DNA of 64,000 nucleotides from Streptomyces bathyalis (GCF_015910445.1 NZ_CP048882.1:992001-1056000); one strand, 5' to 3'. Shown: positions 1 to 8,394, counted from the stretch's first letter. Notes: generated by a model not told the origin, from the sequence alone. Made by a program: numbers and translations.

Positions 1-319
1 TTGTGCCAGTCGGCGCATGTCTCCCTCGGTGCGGTGCTGTTGACTGTCGCGGAACAGGACCCGGGGCCGGGTTCCACGAGGCGTGCCGTTAAATGTCCTC
101 CGGACCCATTCTCTCCCGTGGCCCGCAGCTGCTTTACTCGGGGAGGTTCGGTGCAGAAAACTCGTACGATCTGCAACAACCTGACGACACCAATCCGATG
201 CGTCCCGAAATGACGGGTTGACCGGCTTCGGGCCCTCTCCCCACCAGCTCTTTCATCGGATACGGTCACCGCGCGCTGTGCTTACACAGCTGTGCACTGC
301 ACGTCGAGGAGCATTCCCA
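1..319. other. Leader region without a convincing gene
   Basis: This 319-base stretch precedes the acyl-CoA synthetase gene. The plus-strand reading frame from base 1 gives a 70-residue product with no recognisable motif and a composition unlike the neighbouring genes, so I do not call it. The stretch presumably holds the promoter of the synthetase gene; its GC content is visibly lower than that of the coding parts, as is usual for intergenic DNA in such genomes. A purine-rich ribosome site, CGAGGAG at 304-310, lies just before the TTG start at 320. Confidence 0.5.
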
Positions 320-2146
320 TTGCGCGAGTTCACCGTCCCGGCTCTGGCGCCCACACCCCAGGTTGGCGGGCTGGCTGACACCGTTTTCGATCATGCCACG
401 GAGGACCCCGACCGGGTCGCGCTGTCCCGCAAGGATGCGGCAGGCGAGTGGCAGGATATTACCGCCGCGGAGTTCCGTGACCAGGTCATGGCCATGGCCA
501 AGGGCCTGCTGGCGGAAGGAATCCGCTTCGGTGACCGGGTCGCCATCATGTCCCGCACGCGCTACGAGTGGACGCTGCTCGACTTCTCCCTATGGGCCAT
601 CGGCGCTCACGTGGTGCCCATCTACCCGACCTCCTCCGCCGAGCAGGTCTGCTGGATGATGCACGACTCCGAAGTCACGGCCGCGATCGTCGAGCACGAG
701 GACCACGCGATGACGGTCGGCTCCGTCATCGACCGTCTTCCGCAGCTCAAGCGACTGTGGCAGCTGGACGCCCAGGCGGAGAAGGAACTCATGGCCGCCG
801 GCGCCCACTTGGAGGACGACATCGTCCACCGGCACCGGCTCGCGGTCACGCCGGACTCCACGGCCACCATCATCTACACCTCGGGCACCACGGGCCGCCC
901 GAAGGGCTGTGTCCTCACTCACGCGAACTTCATCGCGGACGCCGAAGCCATCCAGGGCAAGTACGCGCCCGTCTTCAGCCACAAGCCGAGTGAGCCGCCC
1001 TCCCTGCTCCTCTTCCTGCCCCTTGCCCACGTTTTCGGGCGGATGGTGCAGCTTGTGTGCATACGCGCCAAGGTGAGGCTCGGTCACCAGCCGGTCATGG
1101 CTGCCGATGCGCTCCTGCCCGACCTGCAGACGTTCAAGCCGACGTTCATGCTCGCGGTGCCGTATCTGTTCGAGAAGATCTTCCAGGCCTCCCGGCGGAA
1201 GGCCGAACTGGAGGGCAAGCTCGGCCCGTTCGAGAAGGCCGTCGAGGTGTCGGTACGCTACGCCGAGGCTATGGAGCACAAGGCGTTCCGCACGGGCCCC
1301 GGACCGAGCGCGTCACTCCGTCTGAAGCACCAGGTCTTCGACACGCTCGTCTACAGCAAGCTGCGCGAGGCCATGGGCGGCCTGTGCCGCGGCGCCATTT
1401 CCGGCGGCAGCGCGATGGAGCGCAGGCTCGGGCTCTTCTTCGACGGTGTGGGCATGCGCATCTACGAGGGCTACGGCCTGACGGAGACCAGCGCCGGCGC
1501 CACGCTCAATCCGCCCGAGCGGACGAAGTTCGGCACAGTCGGCCACCCGCTGCCCGGCACGACGGTGCACATCGCCGACGACGGCGAGATCTGGCTGCAC
1601 GGCGACCAGATCTTCCAGGGCTACCTCAACAACCCCAAGGGCACCGACGAGGCCCTGCGCGACGGCTGGCTGGCCACCGGGGACCTCGGCGCCCTGGACG
1701 ACAACGGCTACCTCACCATCACCGGCCGCAAGAAGGAGATCCTCGTCACCTCAGGCGGCAAGAGCGTCTCGCCCGGCGTGCTGGAGGAGCGGGTGCGCGC
1801 GCACCCGCTGGTGGCGCAGTGCATCGTGGTCGGCAACGACCGCCCGTACGTCTCCGCCCTGGTCACCCTCGACCCGGACTCGGTGACGCACTGGCTGCAG
1901 ATGCGGGAGAAGCCGGAGCTGAAGCCGACGGAGCTCGTGCGCGACCCGGACCTGGAGACGGAGGTGCGGCGTGCCGTCGTCGCCGCCAACACCCAGGTCT
2001 CGCAGGCCGAATCGATACGCACATTCCGGATACTCGCGGCGCAGTTCACCGAGGAGGCGGGGTACGTGACCCCGTCGCTGAAGCTGAAGCGGAAGGCGAT
2101 CGAGACCGCGTACGCCGTCGAGATCGAGGCGCTGTACCACCAGTGA
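320..2146 (+). CDS. Long-chain fatty-acid--CoA ligase (AMP-forming)
   Basis: Activates a fatty acid with ATP and CoA via an acyl-adenylate, feeding lipid synthesis or beta-oxidation. The 608-residue product has the AMP-binding P-loop YTSGTTGRPKG near residue 186, the GYGLTET motif near 384, the TGD motif with its ATP-contacting Asp near 455, and the C-terminal GRKKEILVTSGGK hinge segment. Length is normal for the bacterial FadD15-like branch. I chose the TTG at 320 rather than the upstream frame opening at 218 because CGAGGAG lies ten bases before it and the protein then begins REFTVPALA, as family members do. No partner gene is adjacent. The acyl chain preference cannot be read from the sequence. 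Confidence 0.93.
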   Translation: MREFTVPALAPTPQVGGLADTVFDHATEDPDRVALSRKDAAGEWQDITAAEFRDQVMAMAKGLLAEGIRFGDRVAIMSRTRYEWTLLDFSLWAIGAHVVPIYPTSSAEQVCWMMHDSEVTAAIVEHEDHAMTVGSVIDRLPQLKRLWQLDAQAEKELMAAGAHLEDDIVHRHRLAVTPDSTATIIYTSGTTGRPKGCVLTHANFIADAEAIQGKYAPVFSHKPSEPPSLLLFLPLAHVFGRMVQLVCIRAKVRLGHQPVMAADALLPDLQTFKPTFMLAVPYLFEKIFQASRRKAELEGKLGPFEKAVEVSVRYAEAMEHKAFRTGPGPSASLRLKHQVFDTLVYSKLREAMGGLCRGAISGGSAMERRLGLFFDGVGMRIYEGYGLTETSAGATLNPPERTKFGTVGHPLPGTTVHIADDGEIWLHGDQIFQGYLNNPKGTDEALRDGWLATGDLGALDDNGYLTITGRKKEILVTSGGKSVSPGVLEERVRAHPLVAQCIVVGNDRPYVSALVTLDPDSVTHWLQMREKPELKPTELVRDPDLETEVRRAVVAANTQVSQAESIRTFRILAAQFTEEAGYVTPSLKLKRKAIETAYAVEIEALYHQ

Positions 2147-2153
2147 CGGGAGC

Positions 2154-2170
2154 GCGCCGCGACGCGGCGC
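2154..2170 (+). terminator. Small hairpin after the acyl-CoA ligase gene
   Basis: A seven-base stem, GCGCCGC and GCGGCGC around a GAC loop, sits eight bases past the stop codon. It has no U tract, as is common for actinomycete terminators, but is short enough to be chance in GC-rich DNA. Confidence 0.3.
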
Positions 2171-2313
2171 ACGGCGAAGTGCCACACGGCGGACCGTCCG
2201 CCGCCCGTCCCTGACCGGCGCTTGATCCGGTGCCGCAGGAATGCCGGGGTACCCGTGATCGTTGACGGGGGCGGAAGTGGAGCAGTTCGTCGACATGTGA
2301 GGACCGATCGTTC

Positions 2314-3150
2314 GTGAGCAGCGTTCCCACCATCACTCTCAACAACGGCAGCGTCATGCCGCAGCTGGGCTTCGGCGTCTGGCAGGTGCCGGACGACGAG
2401 GCGGCGAGCGCCGTGACCACCGCCATCGAGGCGGGCTACCGCAGCATCGACACGGCCGCCATCTACGAGAACGAGCGGGGAACGGGCCGCGGCCTTGCCT
2501 CTTCGGGCGTGCCGCGTGAGGAACTCTTCGTCACCACGAAGCTGTGGAACGCCGAGCAGGGCTACGACTCGACGCTGCGCGCCTTCGACGCGTCCCTGAA
2601 CAGGCTCGGACTGGACTACGTGGACCTGTACCTCATCCACTGGCCCGTGCCGGAGAGGGACAAGTACGTCGACACGTGGAAGGCGTTCGAGAAGATCAAC
2701 TCGGAGGGCCGCGCCAAGGCCGTGGGCGTCTCCAACTTCAACCCGGTCCACCTGCGGCGGCTGCTGGATGAGACGGGCACCGTGCCCGCCGTCAACCAGA
2801 TCGAGCTGCACCCGCATCTCCAGCAGAGCGAAGCGCGCGCCTTCCACGCCGAGCACGGCATCGCGACGGAGGCGTGGTCCCCGCTCGGGCAGGGCAAGGA
2901 CCTGCTTCAGGACCCGACCCTGAACTCGCTGGCCGGCAAGTACGGCAAGTCGCCCGCGCAGGTCGTGCTGCGGTGGCATCTGCAGACGGGGAACGTGGTG
3001 ATCCCCAAGTCGGTGACCCCGTCCCGCATCCGGGAGAACATCGACGTCTTCGGCTTCGAGCTCGACGAGTCGGAGATGGCGGACATCGCCAAGCTCAACT
3101 CGGACTCCCGGCTCGGCCCGGACCCCGACACCATGAACTTCGTGGGCTGA
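2314..3150 (+). CDS. Aldo/keto reductase (AKR5-like, DkgA type)
   Basis: NADPH-dependent reductase of aldehydes and ketones, 278 residues, of the 2,5-diketo-D-gluconate reductase type. Visible signatures are the N-terminal MPQLGFGVWQ strand, GYRSIDTAAIYENE carrying the catalytic Asp and Tyr, TTKLWN with the catalytic Lys, YLIHWP with the catalytic His, and the cofactor-binding VIPKSVTPSRIREN near the C terminus. The start is GTG at 2314 with TGAGGAC ten bases upstream. It stands alone between the acyl-CoA ligase and the SigK locus. The physiological substrate is not deducible; detoxification of reactive carbonyls is typical of the family. Confidence 0.93.
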   Translation: MSSVPTITLNNGSVMPQLGFGVWQVPDDEAASAVTTAIEAGYRSIDTAAIYENERGTGRGLASSGVPREELFVTTKLWNAEQGYDSTLRAFDASLNRLGLDYVDLYLIHWPVPERDKYVDTWKAFEKINSEGRAKAVGVSNFNPVHLRRLLDETGTVPAVNQIELHPHLQQSEARAFHAEHGIATEAWSPLGQGKDLLQDPTLNSLAGKYGKSPAQVVLRWHLQTGNVVIPKSVTPSRIRENIDVFGFELDESEMADIAKLNSDSRLGPDPDTMNFVG

Positions 3151-3224
3151 GCGCAGGCACTCGGGGGTTCTGACAGCCCGCATCCCGCGTCCTCCCGCAG
3201 TGGACTCCCGTACGGGAGCCGCGC

Positions 3225-3260
3225 ACCGCGCGCGGCCGGAGCTCTCCGGCCGCGCGCGGT
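3225..3260 (+). terminator. Perfect 17-bp hairpin terminator
   Basis: Bases 3225-3241 are the exact inverse complement of 3244-3260, with a two-base centre, giving an almost pure GC stem. A second perfect 14-base palindrome, CTCCCGTACGGGAG, lies just before it at 3205-3218. Position 75 bases after the aldo/keto reductase stop and before the sigK promoter suggests it ends the reductase transcript. Confidence 0.7.
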
Positions 3261-3267
3261 CGTGCGT

Positions 3268-3311
3268 GGCCCGTGCACGCGGGGCCCGTGCACGCGTGGC
3301 CCGTGCACGCG
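3268..3311 (+). repeat. Three tandem 15-bp repeats before the sigK promoter
   Basis: The 14-mer GGCCCGTGCACGCG occurs at 3268-3281, 3283-3296 and 3298-3311, a strict 15-base period with one variable base between copies. Each copy contains the palindrome GTGCAC. The array ends 13 bases before the proposed -35 of the sigK promoter, so it may be a binding site for an additional regulator, or a replication-slippage product. Confidence 0.75.
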
Positions 3312-3323
3312 GCGGAAGCGGGA

Positions 3324-3351
3324 CCAATCCGCCGGGAGATCCGCCACGAAT
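3324..3351 (+). promoter_or_regulatory. Putative SigK-type promoter of sigK (autoregulation)
   Basis: CCAATC at 3324-3329, a 16-base spacer, and ACGAAT at 3346-3351. Mycobacterial SigK promoters are reported, as I recall, as CCATCC / CCGAAT with a similar spacer. The same arrangement, CCAAGC-N16-CCGAAT, lies before the lipid operon at 10512-10539. Agreement of both hexamers and of the spacer at the only two places where SigK control would be expected is the main support. This is inference from motif matching. Confidence 0.55.
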
Positions 3352-3381
3352 CATCTGTGAGGAGATCTCCCGGGAGGAAAC

Positions 3382-3501
3382 ATGGGCTTGACCGCACGGC
3401 GCTCCGTGCACGGACGCGCGTGGCTCGGAGGGCGGGCCGGGCAGGTGCGGTCCGCCGCGCCCGCATGCGCTCGCCGATCGGGGGGAGGTGCCGTGGCGTG
3501 A
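3382..3501 (+). CDS. Candidate 39-residue leader peptide coupled to sigK
   Basis: An ATG at 3382 follows a textbook ribosome site, GGGAGGAAAC, five bases upstream. The frame runs 39 codons and its TGA (3499-3501) overlaps the sigK GTG start (3498-3500) as GTGA. The product starts MGLTARRSVHGRAWLGG, is rich in Arg, Gly and Ala, has one Cys and no clear signal peptide. The sigK ribosome site (GGGGGGAGG, 3480-3488) lies inside this ORF, so its translation should affect sigK initiation. It begins some 25 bases after the proposed -10 box, on the sigK transcript. I recognise no homologue; it could be a non-conserved coincidental frame, but the strong start and exact stop/start overlap argue for coupling. 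Confidence 0.45.
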   Translation: MGLTARRSVHGRAWLGGRAGQVRSAAPACARRSGGGAVA

Positions 3502-4085
3502 AAGAAACCGTGCGGATCGCGGGCACGGGCGGCACGGCCCCGCCCGATCTGGCCCAGTTGCTCTCCCAGGTGGCACGCGGGGACCAGGACGCCTTCGCCG
3601 ACGTCTACGACCGCATCGCCGGCCCTGTCCTGGGCCTCGTCCGCAGCGTGCTGCGCGACCCGGCGCAGTCCGAGGAGGTCGCCCAGGAGGTGCTGGTGGA
3701 GGTGTGGCGCACCGCGGCGCACTTCCGTCCGGAGAAGGGCAGCGCGATGTCGTGGGTGCTGACCTTCGCGCACCGTCGTGCCGTGGACCGGGTGCGTTCG
3801 GCACAGGCCTCCGCGGACCGCGAGCAGCGCGCGGCCATGCTGAACCGCACGCCCGCGTTCGACGAGGTCACCGAGGCGGTGGAGGCCCGGCTCGAACGTG
3901 AGCAGGTACGCCGCTGCATGCGCACCCTCACCGAACTCCAGCGCCAGTCGGTGACCCTGGCCTACTACAGGGGGCTGACGTACAGGGAGGTCGCCGAGCT
4001 CCTGGCACAGCCCCTCGGCACCGTGAAGACCCGGCTGCGCGACGGCCTGATCCGGCTGCGCGACTGCCTGGGGGTGACGGCGTGA
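3498..4085 (+). CDS. sigK: ECF RNA polymerase sigma factor SigK
   Basis: A group 4 (ECF) sigma factor of 195 residues that directs RNA polymerase to a small regulon and is held by the RskA-type anti-sigma factor encoded next. Region 2 spans roughly residues 28-100 (DAFADVYDRIAGPVLGLV, then EVLVEVWRTAAHF and SWVLTFAHRRAVDRVRS); region 4 covers about 135-190 with the helix-turn-helix GLTYREVAELLAQPLGTVKTRLRDG written as LTYREVAELL and GTVKTRLRDG. The GTG start at 3498 is preferred over longer in-frame starts because GGGGGGAGG lies ten bases before it. The stop overlaps the rskA start by four bases. SigK identity rests on the RskA partner and on the adjacent operon, which matches the set next to M. 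tuberculosis sigK. Confidence 0.88.
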   Translation: MKETVRIAGTGGTAPPDLAQLLSQVARGDQDAFADVYDRIAGPVLGLVRSVLRDPAQSEEVAQEVLVEVWRTAAHFRPEKGSAMSWVLTFAHRRAVDRVRSAQASADREQRAAMLNRTPAFDEVTEAVEARLEREQVRRCMRTLTELQRQSVTLAYYRGLTYREVAELLAQPLGTVKTRLRDGLIRLRDCLGVTA

Positions 4086-4909
4086 CGGACGACAGCGCGA
4101 CCGCCGACGGCGTGAGCGGGGCCGAACTGCACACGCTGACCGGCGCATACGCCGTACATGCGCTGCCCGCCACGGAACGCGACACGTTCGAGCGCCACCT
4201 TGCGGCCTGCCCTTCCTGCGAACGGGAGGTCGCCGAGCTGCGGGCCACGGCCGGCCGGCTGGGCCTGGCCGTCTCCGAGAGCACGTCGCCGCAGATGCGG
4301 GCGAGTGTGCTGCGGCAGATCGCCGGCGTGCGTCAGGAGCCGCCGAAGATCGCCGATGGACCCGCACCGGGCCGACGAGGCACCGGCGGGCGGGCACGCC
4401 CCGGCGGGAGCCGCGGGCGGCTGCGCTCCCTGCCGCGCTTCGCGCTCGCGGCATGCCTGGCGGCAGTGGCAGCCGTCTCGGGCGGTGTCGCGGTGTGGCA
4501 GTACGAGGCGGCACAGGACGCACGCGAACAGGCCGAGCAGTCACGTCAGTACCAGGAGGAACTGGCACGGGTGCTGGCGGCGCCGGACGCGAGGACGGCC
4601 GGGCGCAGCGAACTTCCGGGCGGGGCGTCGGGCACCGTCGTCGTCTCCCGCGACCGCGACCGTGCGGCCTTCCTCGCCTCCGGTCTGGAGGCGCCTCCCA
4701 CGGGCAAGGTCTACCAACTGTGGTTCGCCGACGGGCAGAAGATGCGCTCGGCGGGACTGATGGACTCGGCGGGCGGCGGCAGCAAGGCCGTTCTGATGGA
4801 GGGCAAGGTGGGCCGGGCGTCGGCGATGGGTGTCACCGTCGAGCCGGCGGGCGGTTCGCCGCAGCCGACGACCGAGCCGCTGGCCCTGATGAAGCTTCCC
4901 CGGGCGTAG
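4082..4909 (+). CDS. rskA: Membrane anti-sigma factor, RskA family
   Basis: Binds and inhibits SigK until released by regulated proteolysis. The 275-residue protein has an N-terminal zinc-associated anti-sigma domain with HLAACPSC (His39, Cys43, Cys46, the HX3CX2C pattern), one membrane segment at about residues 119-139 (FALAACLAAVAAVSGGVAVW), and an outer RskA domain running from about 150 to the end, including KVYQLWFADGQ. A positively charged linker precedes the membrane helix. The GTG start overlaps the sigK stop as GTGA, indicating translational coupling and matched stoichiometry. The zinc motif could make the complex redox-sensitive, as reported for mycobacterial SigK/RskA, but that is inference here. 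Confidence 0.9.
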   Translation: MTDDSATADGVSGAELHTLTGAYAVHALPATERDTFERHLAACPSCEREVAELRATAGRLGLAVSESTSPQMRASVLRQIAGVRQEPPKIADGPAPGRRGTGGRARPGGSRGRLRSLPRFALAACLAAVAAVSGGVAVWQYEAAQDAREQAEQSRQYQEELARVLAAPDARTAGRSELPGGASGTVVVSRDRDRAAFLASGLEAPPTGKVYQLWFADGQKMRSAGLMDSAGGGSKAVLMEGKVGRASAMGVTVEPAGGSPQPTTEPLALMKLPRA

Positions 4910-4911
4910 CC

Positions 4912-4942
4912 GGGCGGGGCCCGGACCCACCGGGCCCCGCCC
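4912..4942. terminator. 13-bp hairpin between convergent rskA and DUF1295 genes
   Basis: Arms 4912-4924 and 4930-4942 are exact inverse complements with the loop ACCCA. It begins three bases after the rskA stop and ends 23 bases before the stop of the convergent DUF1295 gene, so it can serve both transcripts. Confidence 0.75.
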
Positions 4943-4964
4943 CGCAAGGGGTCAGCCCGTCCCG

Positions 4965-5813
4965 TCACACCCCTGCTCGGCCTGTCCCGTCGCGCCTGGG
5001 CGGCAGGGGGAAGAAGCCGCTGGTGCGGGCCGCGTACTCCGCGTAGCCGGGGCGGTTGGCCAACTGCCGCTCCAGCAGCCGCTTTCCGCTGCCCTTGGTC
5101 AGCAGCAGGCTCATCACCAGCGGGGAGACCAGCGTCACCGCCGCGACGGCCGCGTCCGCGCACGCCGTCAGGTACAGCCCCCACCACACGAGGAAGTCCC
5201 CGAAGTAGTTGGGGTGCCGCGTGTACCGCCACAGGCCCCGGTCCATGATCCGGGCGCCCGTGATGTCGCGGGCATCGGGATCGGCCTTGAAGCGGGCGAG
5301 CTGCGCGTCCCCGACGGTCTCGAAGAGGAAGCCGGTCAGCCAGACCGCCACCGCGGCCGCCGCGAGTACCGCCTGAGGACCCGAGACCGGCCCCGGCACG
5401 TACTGGGTGGCCTGTACCGGCAGCGAGACGAGCCACACCAGCGCGCCCTGCAACAGGTACACGGTGCGCAGCGCATACAGCCTCGGGTTGCCGCGGGCCC
5501 GCGCCAGCAGGCGCTCGTAGCGCGGGTCCTCGCCGTGCCCGCGGCCGCGCAGGGCGATGTGCCCGGCGAGCCGCAGCCCCCAGACGGCGGTCAGCAGCGT
5601 GACGAGCAGACGCCGCCCGTCGTCGCCGTGGCCGGCCGACAGCGCGAAGGAGACCGCGGCGACGGCGGTGAAGCCCAGCCCCCACGCCACGTCGACGATG
5701 CGGTGCATGCCCTTGACCAGGGCGACGGCGAAGGTCGCGAGCATGACGGCGAGAGCGGCACCGGCACAGGCGGCGAGGCCGACGGCGAAGTCGCCCCAGG
5801 GGAAGCCGTTCAC
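4965..5813 (-). CDS. DUF1295 membrane protein (steroid 5-alpha-reductase fold)
   Basis: A multi-pass membrane protein of 282 residues, probably an NAD(P)H-dependent reductase or methyltransferase-like enzyme acting on lipids. It has about six hydrophobic segments and the family hallmark MDRGLWRYTRHPNYFGDFLVWWG near residues 205-225 (key residues RHPNYFGD), plus RPGYAEYAARTSGFFP at the end. The GTG start overlaps the stop of the preceding methyltransferase gene as GTGA. It corresponds in position and type to Rv0446c beside M. tuberculosis ufaA1. Paired with Cfa-like enzymes it may reduce a methylene intermediate to a methyl branch; this assignment is inference. Confidence 0.85.
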   Translation of the reverse strand: MNGFPWGDFAVGLAACAGAALAVMLATFAVALVKGMHRIVDVAWGLGFTAVAAVSFALSAGHGDDGRRLLVTLLTAVWGLRLAGHIALRGRGHGEDPRYERLLARARGNPRLYALRTVYLLQGALVWLVSLPVQATQYVPGPVSGPQAVLAAAAVAVWLTGFLFETVGDAQLARFKADPDARDITGARIMDRGLWRYTRHPNYFGDFLVWWGLYLTACADAAVAAVTLVSPLVMSLLLTKGSGKRLLERQLANRPGYAEYAARTSGFFPLPPRRDGTGRAGV

Positions 5814-7093
5814 CGGCCGCCGCCCGCCATTCCGCTGCGGCCCTCCGCGTCGGGACGTACGGCCAGGATCTGGTCCACGCCCATGCGTCCCTCCTCGAAG
5901 GCGAGCATCCCGCCCGCCAGATACAGGCGCCACACCCGCGCCGCTTCCTCACCGACCAGCTCCGTCACTTCGGACCTGCGCTCCTCCAGGCTGCGGCGCC
6001 AGGCTGCGATCGTACGGACGTAGTCCTCGCGGAGTGACTCCACGCCACGCACCTCGAGTCCCGCGCCCTCCAGCAGGGAGACGGTGTGACCGAGAGGGCG
6101 CATGTGCATGTCGGGGGCGATGTAGGTCTCGATGAAGGCGCCGCCGCCGGGCGCGTTGCGGCCACGCGACATCTGCTGGACGAGCAGCCGCCCGCGGGGC
6201 CTCAGCCGCTCGTGCAGCGAGGCGGCGAACGCCGGGTATTCGGCGTCGCCGACGTGTTCGCCCATCTCGATGGAGCTGACGGCGTCGTAGGTGCCCGGCT
6301 CGATGTCGCGGTAGTCCCGCAGCTGCACGTCGACGAGGTCCTCCAGCCCCTCCTCGCGGACCCGGCCGGTCACTGCGGCCGCCTGCTCGCTCGCCAGGGT
6401 GACGGCCGTGACCCGGGCCTTGTAGTTCCGCGCGGCGTGCAGTGTGAGCGATCCCCATCCGCAGCCGATGTCGAGGAACCGGGCACCGGGGTGCAGATCG
6501 AGCTTGCGGCAGACGAGTTCGAGCTTGTCGTGCTGGGCGTCCTTGAGTGTGTAGGCCGGGTCGTCGGGGCGACGCCAGTAGCCGCAGGAGTACGCCATCG
6601 ACTCGTCGAGGAGCAGGGCGTAGAAGTCGTTGGAGAAGTCGTAGTGGTGGCTCACGGCCGCCCGGTCGCGGTCCCGGCTGTGCAGCCGCCCGGACTGACG
6701 GGCCCGCAGGGCGGGCGCGGGCGGCCGCAGCCCGACGGCGCCCAGCCCCAATAGCACCCGGAACGCGCGGGCGGCGGCGCGCGGAGTGACCCGGGGCGGG
6801 CGCAGGCCGCCGGCGCGGACCGTGCGCCACACGGTGCGCAACGCATCGGTGAGATCGCCTTCGACGTCGATGTCCTTGGTGATGTACGCCTCGGCCAGGC
6901 CGAGTTCGCCGGGCTGCCACAGAAGCCGGCGCAGCGCGCGGCGGGAGTGGAGCACCAGCAGCGGCGCGTCCTCGGCCGAGTCCTCGGGGTCCGTCTCGCT
7001 GCCGTCCCAGGCGCGCAGCCGCACGGGGAGCGGGCTGCCGACGAACTCCTTCAGCAGGGGCGAGAGACTCTGTGCGGCACCGCCTGGGTTCAT
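5810..7093 (-). CDS. Cyclopropane-fatty-acid synthase-type methyltransferase (second copy)
   Basis: SAM-dependent enzyme that adds a methylene or methyl group to the double bond of membrane phospholipid acyl chains. The 427-residue product has a divergent N-terminal domain, the HHYDFSNDFYALLLDESMAYSCGYW entry motif (key residues HHYDFSNDFY), SAM-binding FLDIGCGWGSLTLHAA, and SIEMGEHVG with the catalytic-region Glu and His. The start is ATG at 7093, overlapping the stop of the upstream paralogue as ATGA, with AAGGAGAA upstream. It is only distantly similar to the paralogue before it, so the two probably act on different positions or perform successive steps. Confidence 0.88.
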   Translation of the reverse strand: MNPGGAAQSLSPLLKEFVGSPLPVRLRAWDGSETDPEDSAEDAPLLVLHSRRALRRLLWQPGELGLAEAYITKDIDVEGDLTDALRTVWRTVRAGGLRPPRVTPRAAARAFRVLLGLGAVGLRPPAPALRARQSGRLHSRDRDRAAVSHHYDFSNDFYALLLDESMAYSCGYWRRPDDPAYTLKDAQHDKLELVCRKLDLHPGARFLDIGCGWGSLTLHAARNYKARVTAVTLASEQAAAVTGRVREEGLEDLVDVQLRDYRDIEPGTYDAVSSIEMGEHVGDAEYPAFAASLHERLRPRGRLLVQQMSRGRNAPGGGAFIETYIAPDMHMRPLGHTVSLLEGAGLEVRGVESLREDYVRTIAAWRRSLEERRSEVTELVGEEAARVWRLYLAGGMLAFEEGRMGVDQILAVRPDAEGRSGMAGGGR

Positions 7094-8394
7094 GCGGGGT
7101 TCTCCTTGTCCTTCTCGGGCCCGCCGGGTGCGGCGGGCTCTGACGGCCGGGTCAGGAGCAGCTGCCCGACGTCCAGGTATCCGGCGCGGAATCCCGCCTC
7201 GGAGTAGGCCAGATAGAAGGTCCACATCCGCTGGAAGGTGGCGTCGAAACCGAGCGCTGCCGCCTCGGGAGCGCGTTCGGTGAAGCGTTCGCGCCACAGG
7301 CGGAGCGTCTCCGCGTAGTGCGGCCCGAAGAGTTCCTGCCGGGTCACCCGCAGCCCGGTGGCCTCACGGGTGGTGTGGTCGATGGCGTCGAGGGAGGGCA
7401 GCAGCCCGCCCGGGAAGATGTACTTCTGGATCCACGTGTACGTGTTGCGGGTGGCCAGCATCCGTTCGTGCGGCATCGTGATGGCCTGCAGGACGGCGCG
7501 GCCGCCGGGGGCCAGCAGCCGGTCCACGCAGCGGAAGTAGCCCGCCCAGAACTCCGCTCCGACGGCTTCGATCATCTCGACGCTGACGATGGCGTCGTAC
7601 GTGCCGGTCAGCTGCCGGTAGTCGCGCAGCAGCAGCGTCACACGATCCTCGTGCCCCGCGGCCCGTACACGCTCCCGCGCCAGCTTCAGCTGCTCCTCGG
7701 AGAGGGTCGCCGTGACGACCTGAGCGCCGCGGTCGGCGGCACGCAGCGCCAGCCCGCCCCATCCGGTGCCTATCTCCAACAGGCGTGTGCCGGGGCCCAC
7801 TTCGGCCATGTCGAGCAGCTGGTCGATCTTGCGCCGCTGGGCGGGAGCCAGGTCGGGCCACGCCGCGGGGATGCCGCTGAAGAGCGCCGAGGAGTAGGTG
7901 AGGGTGTCGTCGAGGAAGAGGGCGAAGAGGTCGTTGGACAGGTCGTAGTGGTGGTGGATGTTCTCGCGCGAGTGATCCTCGGTGTTGCGTCCGCTCGCGG
8001 GCTGCCGCGCCGCCCACAGGGCACGCAGCTGCTGCAGGCGCCGCGGCACGAGCGCGGTGACGTTCCCGGCGAGGACGGTGAGCACCCCAGCCAGGTCGGG
8101 TGCGTCCCACTCCCCCGCCATGTACGACTCGCCGAAGCCGATCAGGCCGGACCGTCCGATCCTCGCGAAGAACGCCTCGGAATCGTGGAGTTCGAGCACG
8201 GGACCGCCCCGGCCGAGGCTCTCCCCGTCTTCGGTACGTACTCGCAGTGGCAGGCGCCGCAGGGCGCGCCGCACCAGGCGTGCAGCGAGGGCTGTGCGTA
8301 CGGGCGCGCGGCGTGGAGCGCGGGCCACGTCGGGCCAGCGCAGGGGGTCCACGGCGGCGCGGCGCCCGTACTCGGATGGTATGTGCGGACTCAC
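7090..8394 (-). CDS. Cyclopropane-fatty-acid synthase-type methyltransferase (UfaA1-like)
   Basis: SAM-dependent methyltransferase of 434 residues acting on unsaturated acyl chains. Motifs seen are ENIHHHYDLSNDLFALFLDD, SAM loop LLEIGTGWGGLALRAA, SVEMIEAVG, and ITMPHERM followed by WIQKYIFPGGLLPS (key residues YIFPGG), all typical of CfaS/UfaA1. Start is GTG at 8394, forming a GTGA overlap with the DUF1365 stop; longer upstream frames lack support. Rv0447c (UfaA1), linked to tuberculostearic acid formation, occupies the same place next to M. tuberculosis sigK. The product here may be a cyclopropane or a 10-methyl branched fatty acid; the sequence alone cannot decide. Confidence 0.9.
   Translation of the reverse strand: MSPHIPSEYGRRAAVDPLRWPDVARAPRRAPVRTALAARLVRRALRRLPLRVRTEDGESLGRGGPVLELHDSEAFFARIGRSGLIGFGESYMAGEWDAPDLAGVLTVLAGNVTALVPRRLQQLRALWAARQPASGRNTEDHSRENIHHHYDLSNDLFALFLDDTLTYSSALFSGIPAAWPDLAPAQRRKIDQLLDMAEVGPGTRLLEIGTGWGGLALRAADRGAQVVTATLSEEQLKLARERVRAAGHEDRVTLLLRDYRQLTGTYDAIVSVEMIEAVGAEFWAGYFRCVDRLLAPGGRAVLQAITMPHERMLATRNTYTWIQKYIFPGGLLPSLDAIDHTTREATGLRVTRQELFGPHYAETLRLWRERFTERAPEAAALGFDATFQRMWTFYLAYSEAGFRAGYLDVGQLLLTRPSEPAAPGGPEKDKENPA

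Noticed and set aside
1..213. 70-residue ORF at the window start
   Set aside because: No motif, no ribosome site, codon pattern unlike real genes; left as upstream region.
3268..3311. Short direct repeats as a CRISPR array
   Set aside because: Units are adjacent without spacers and no cas gene is present.
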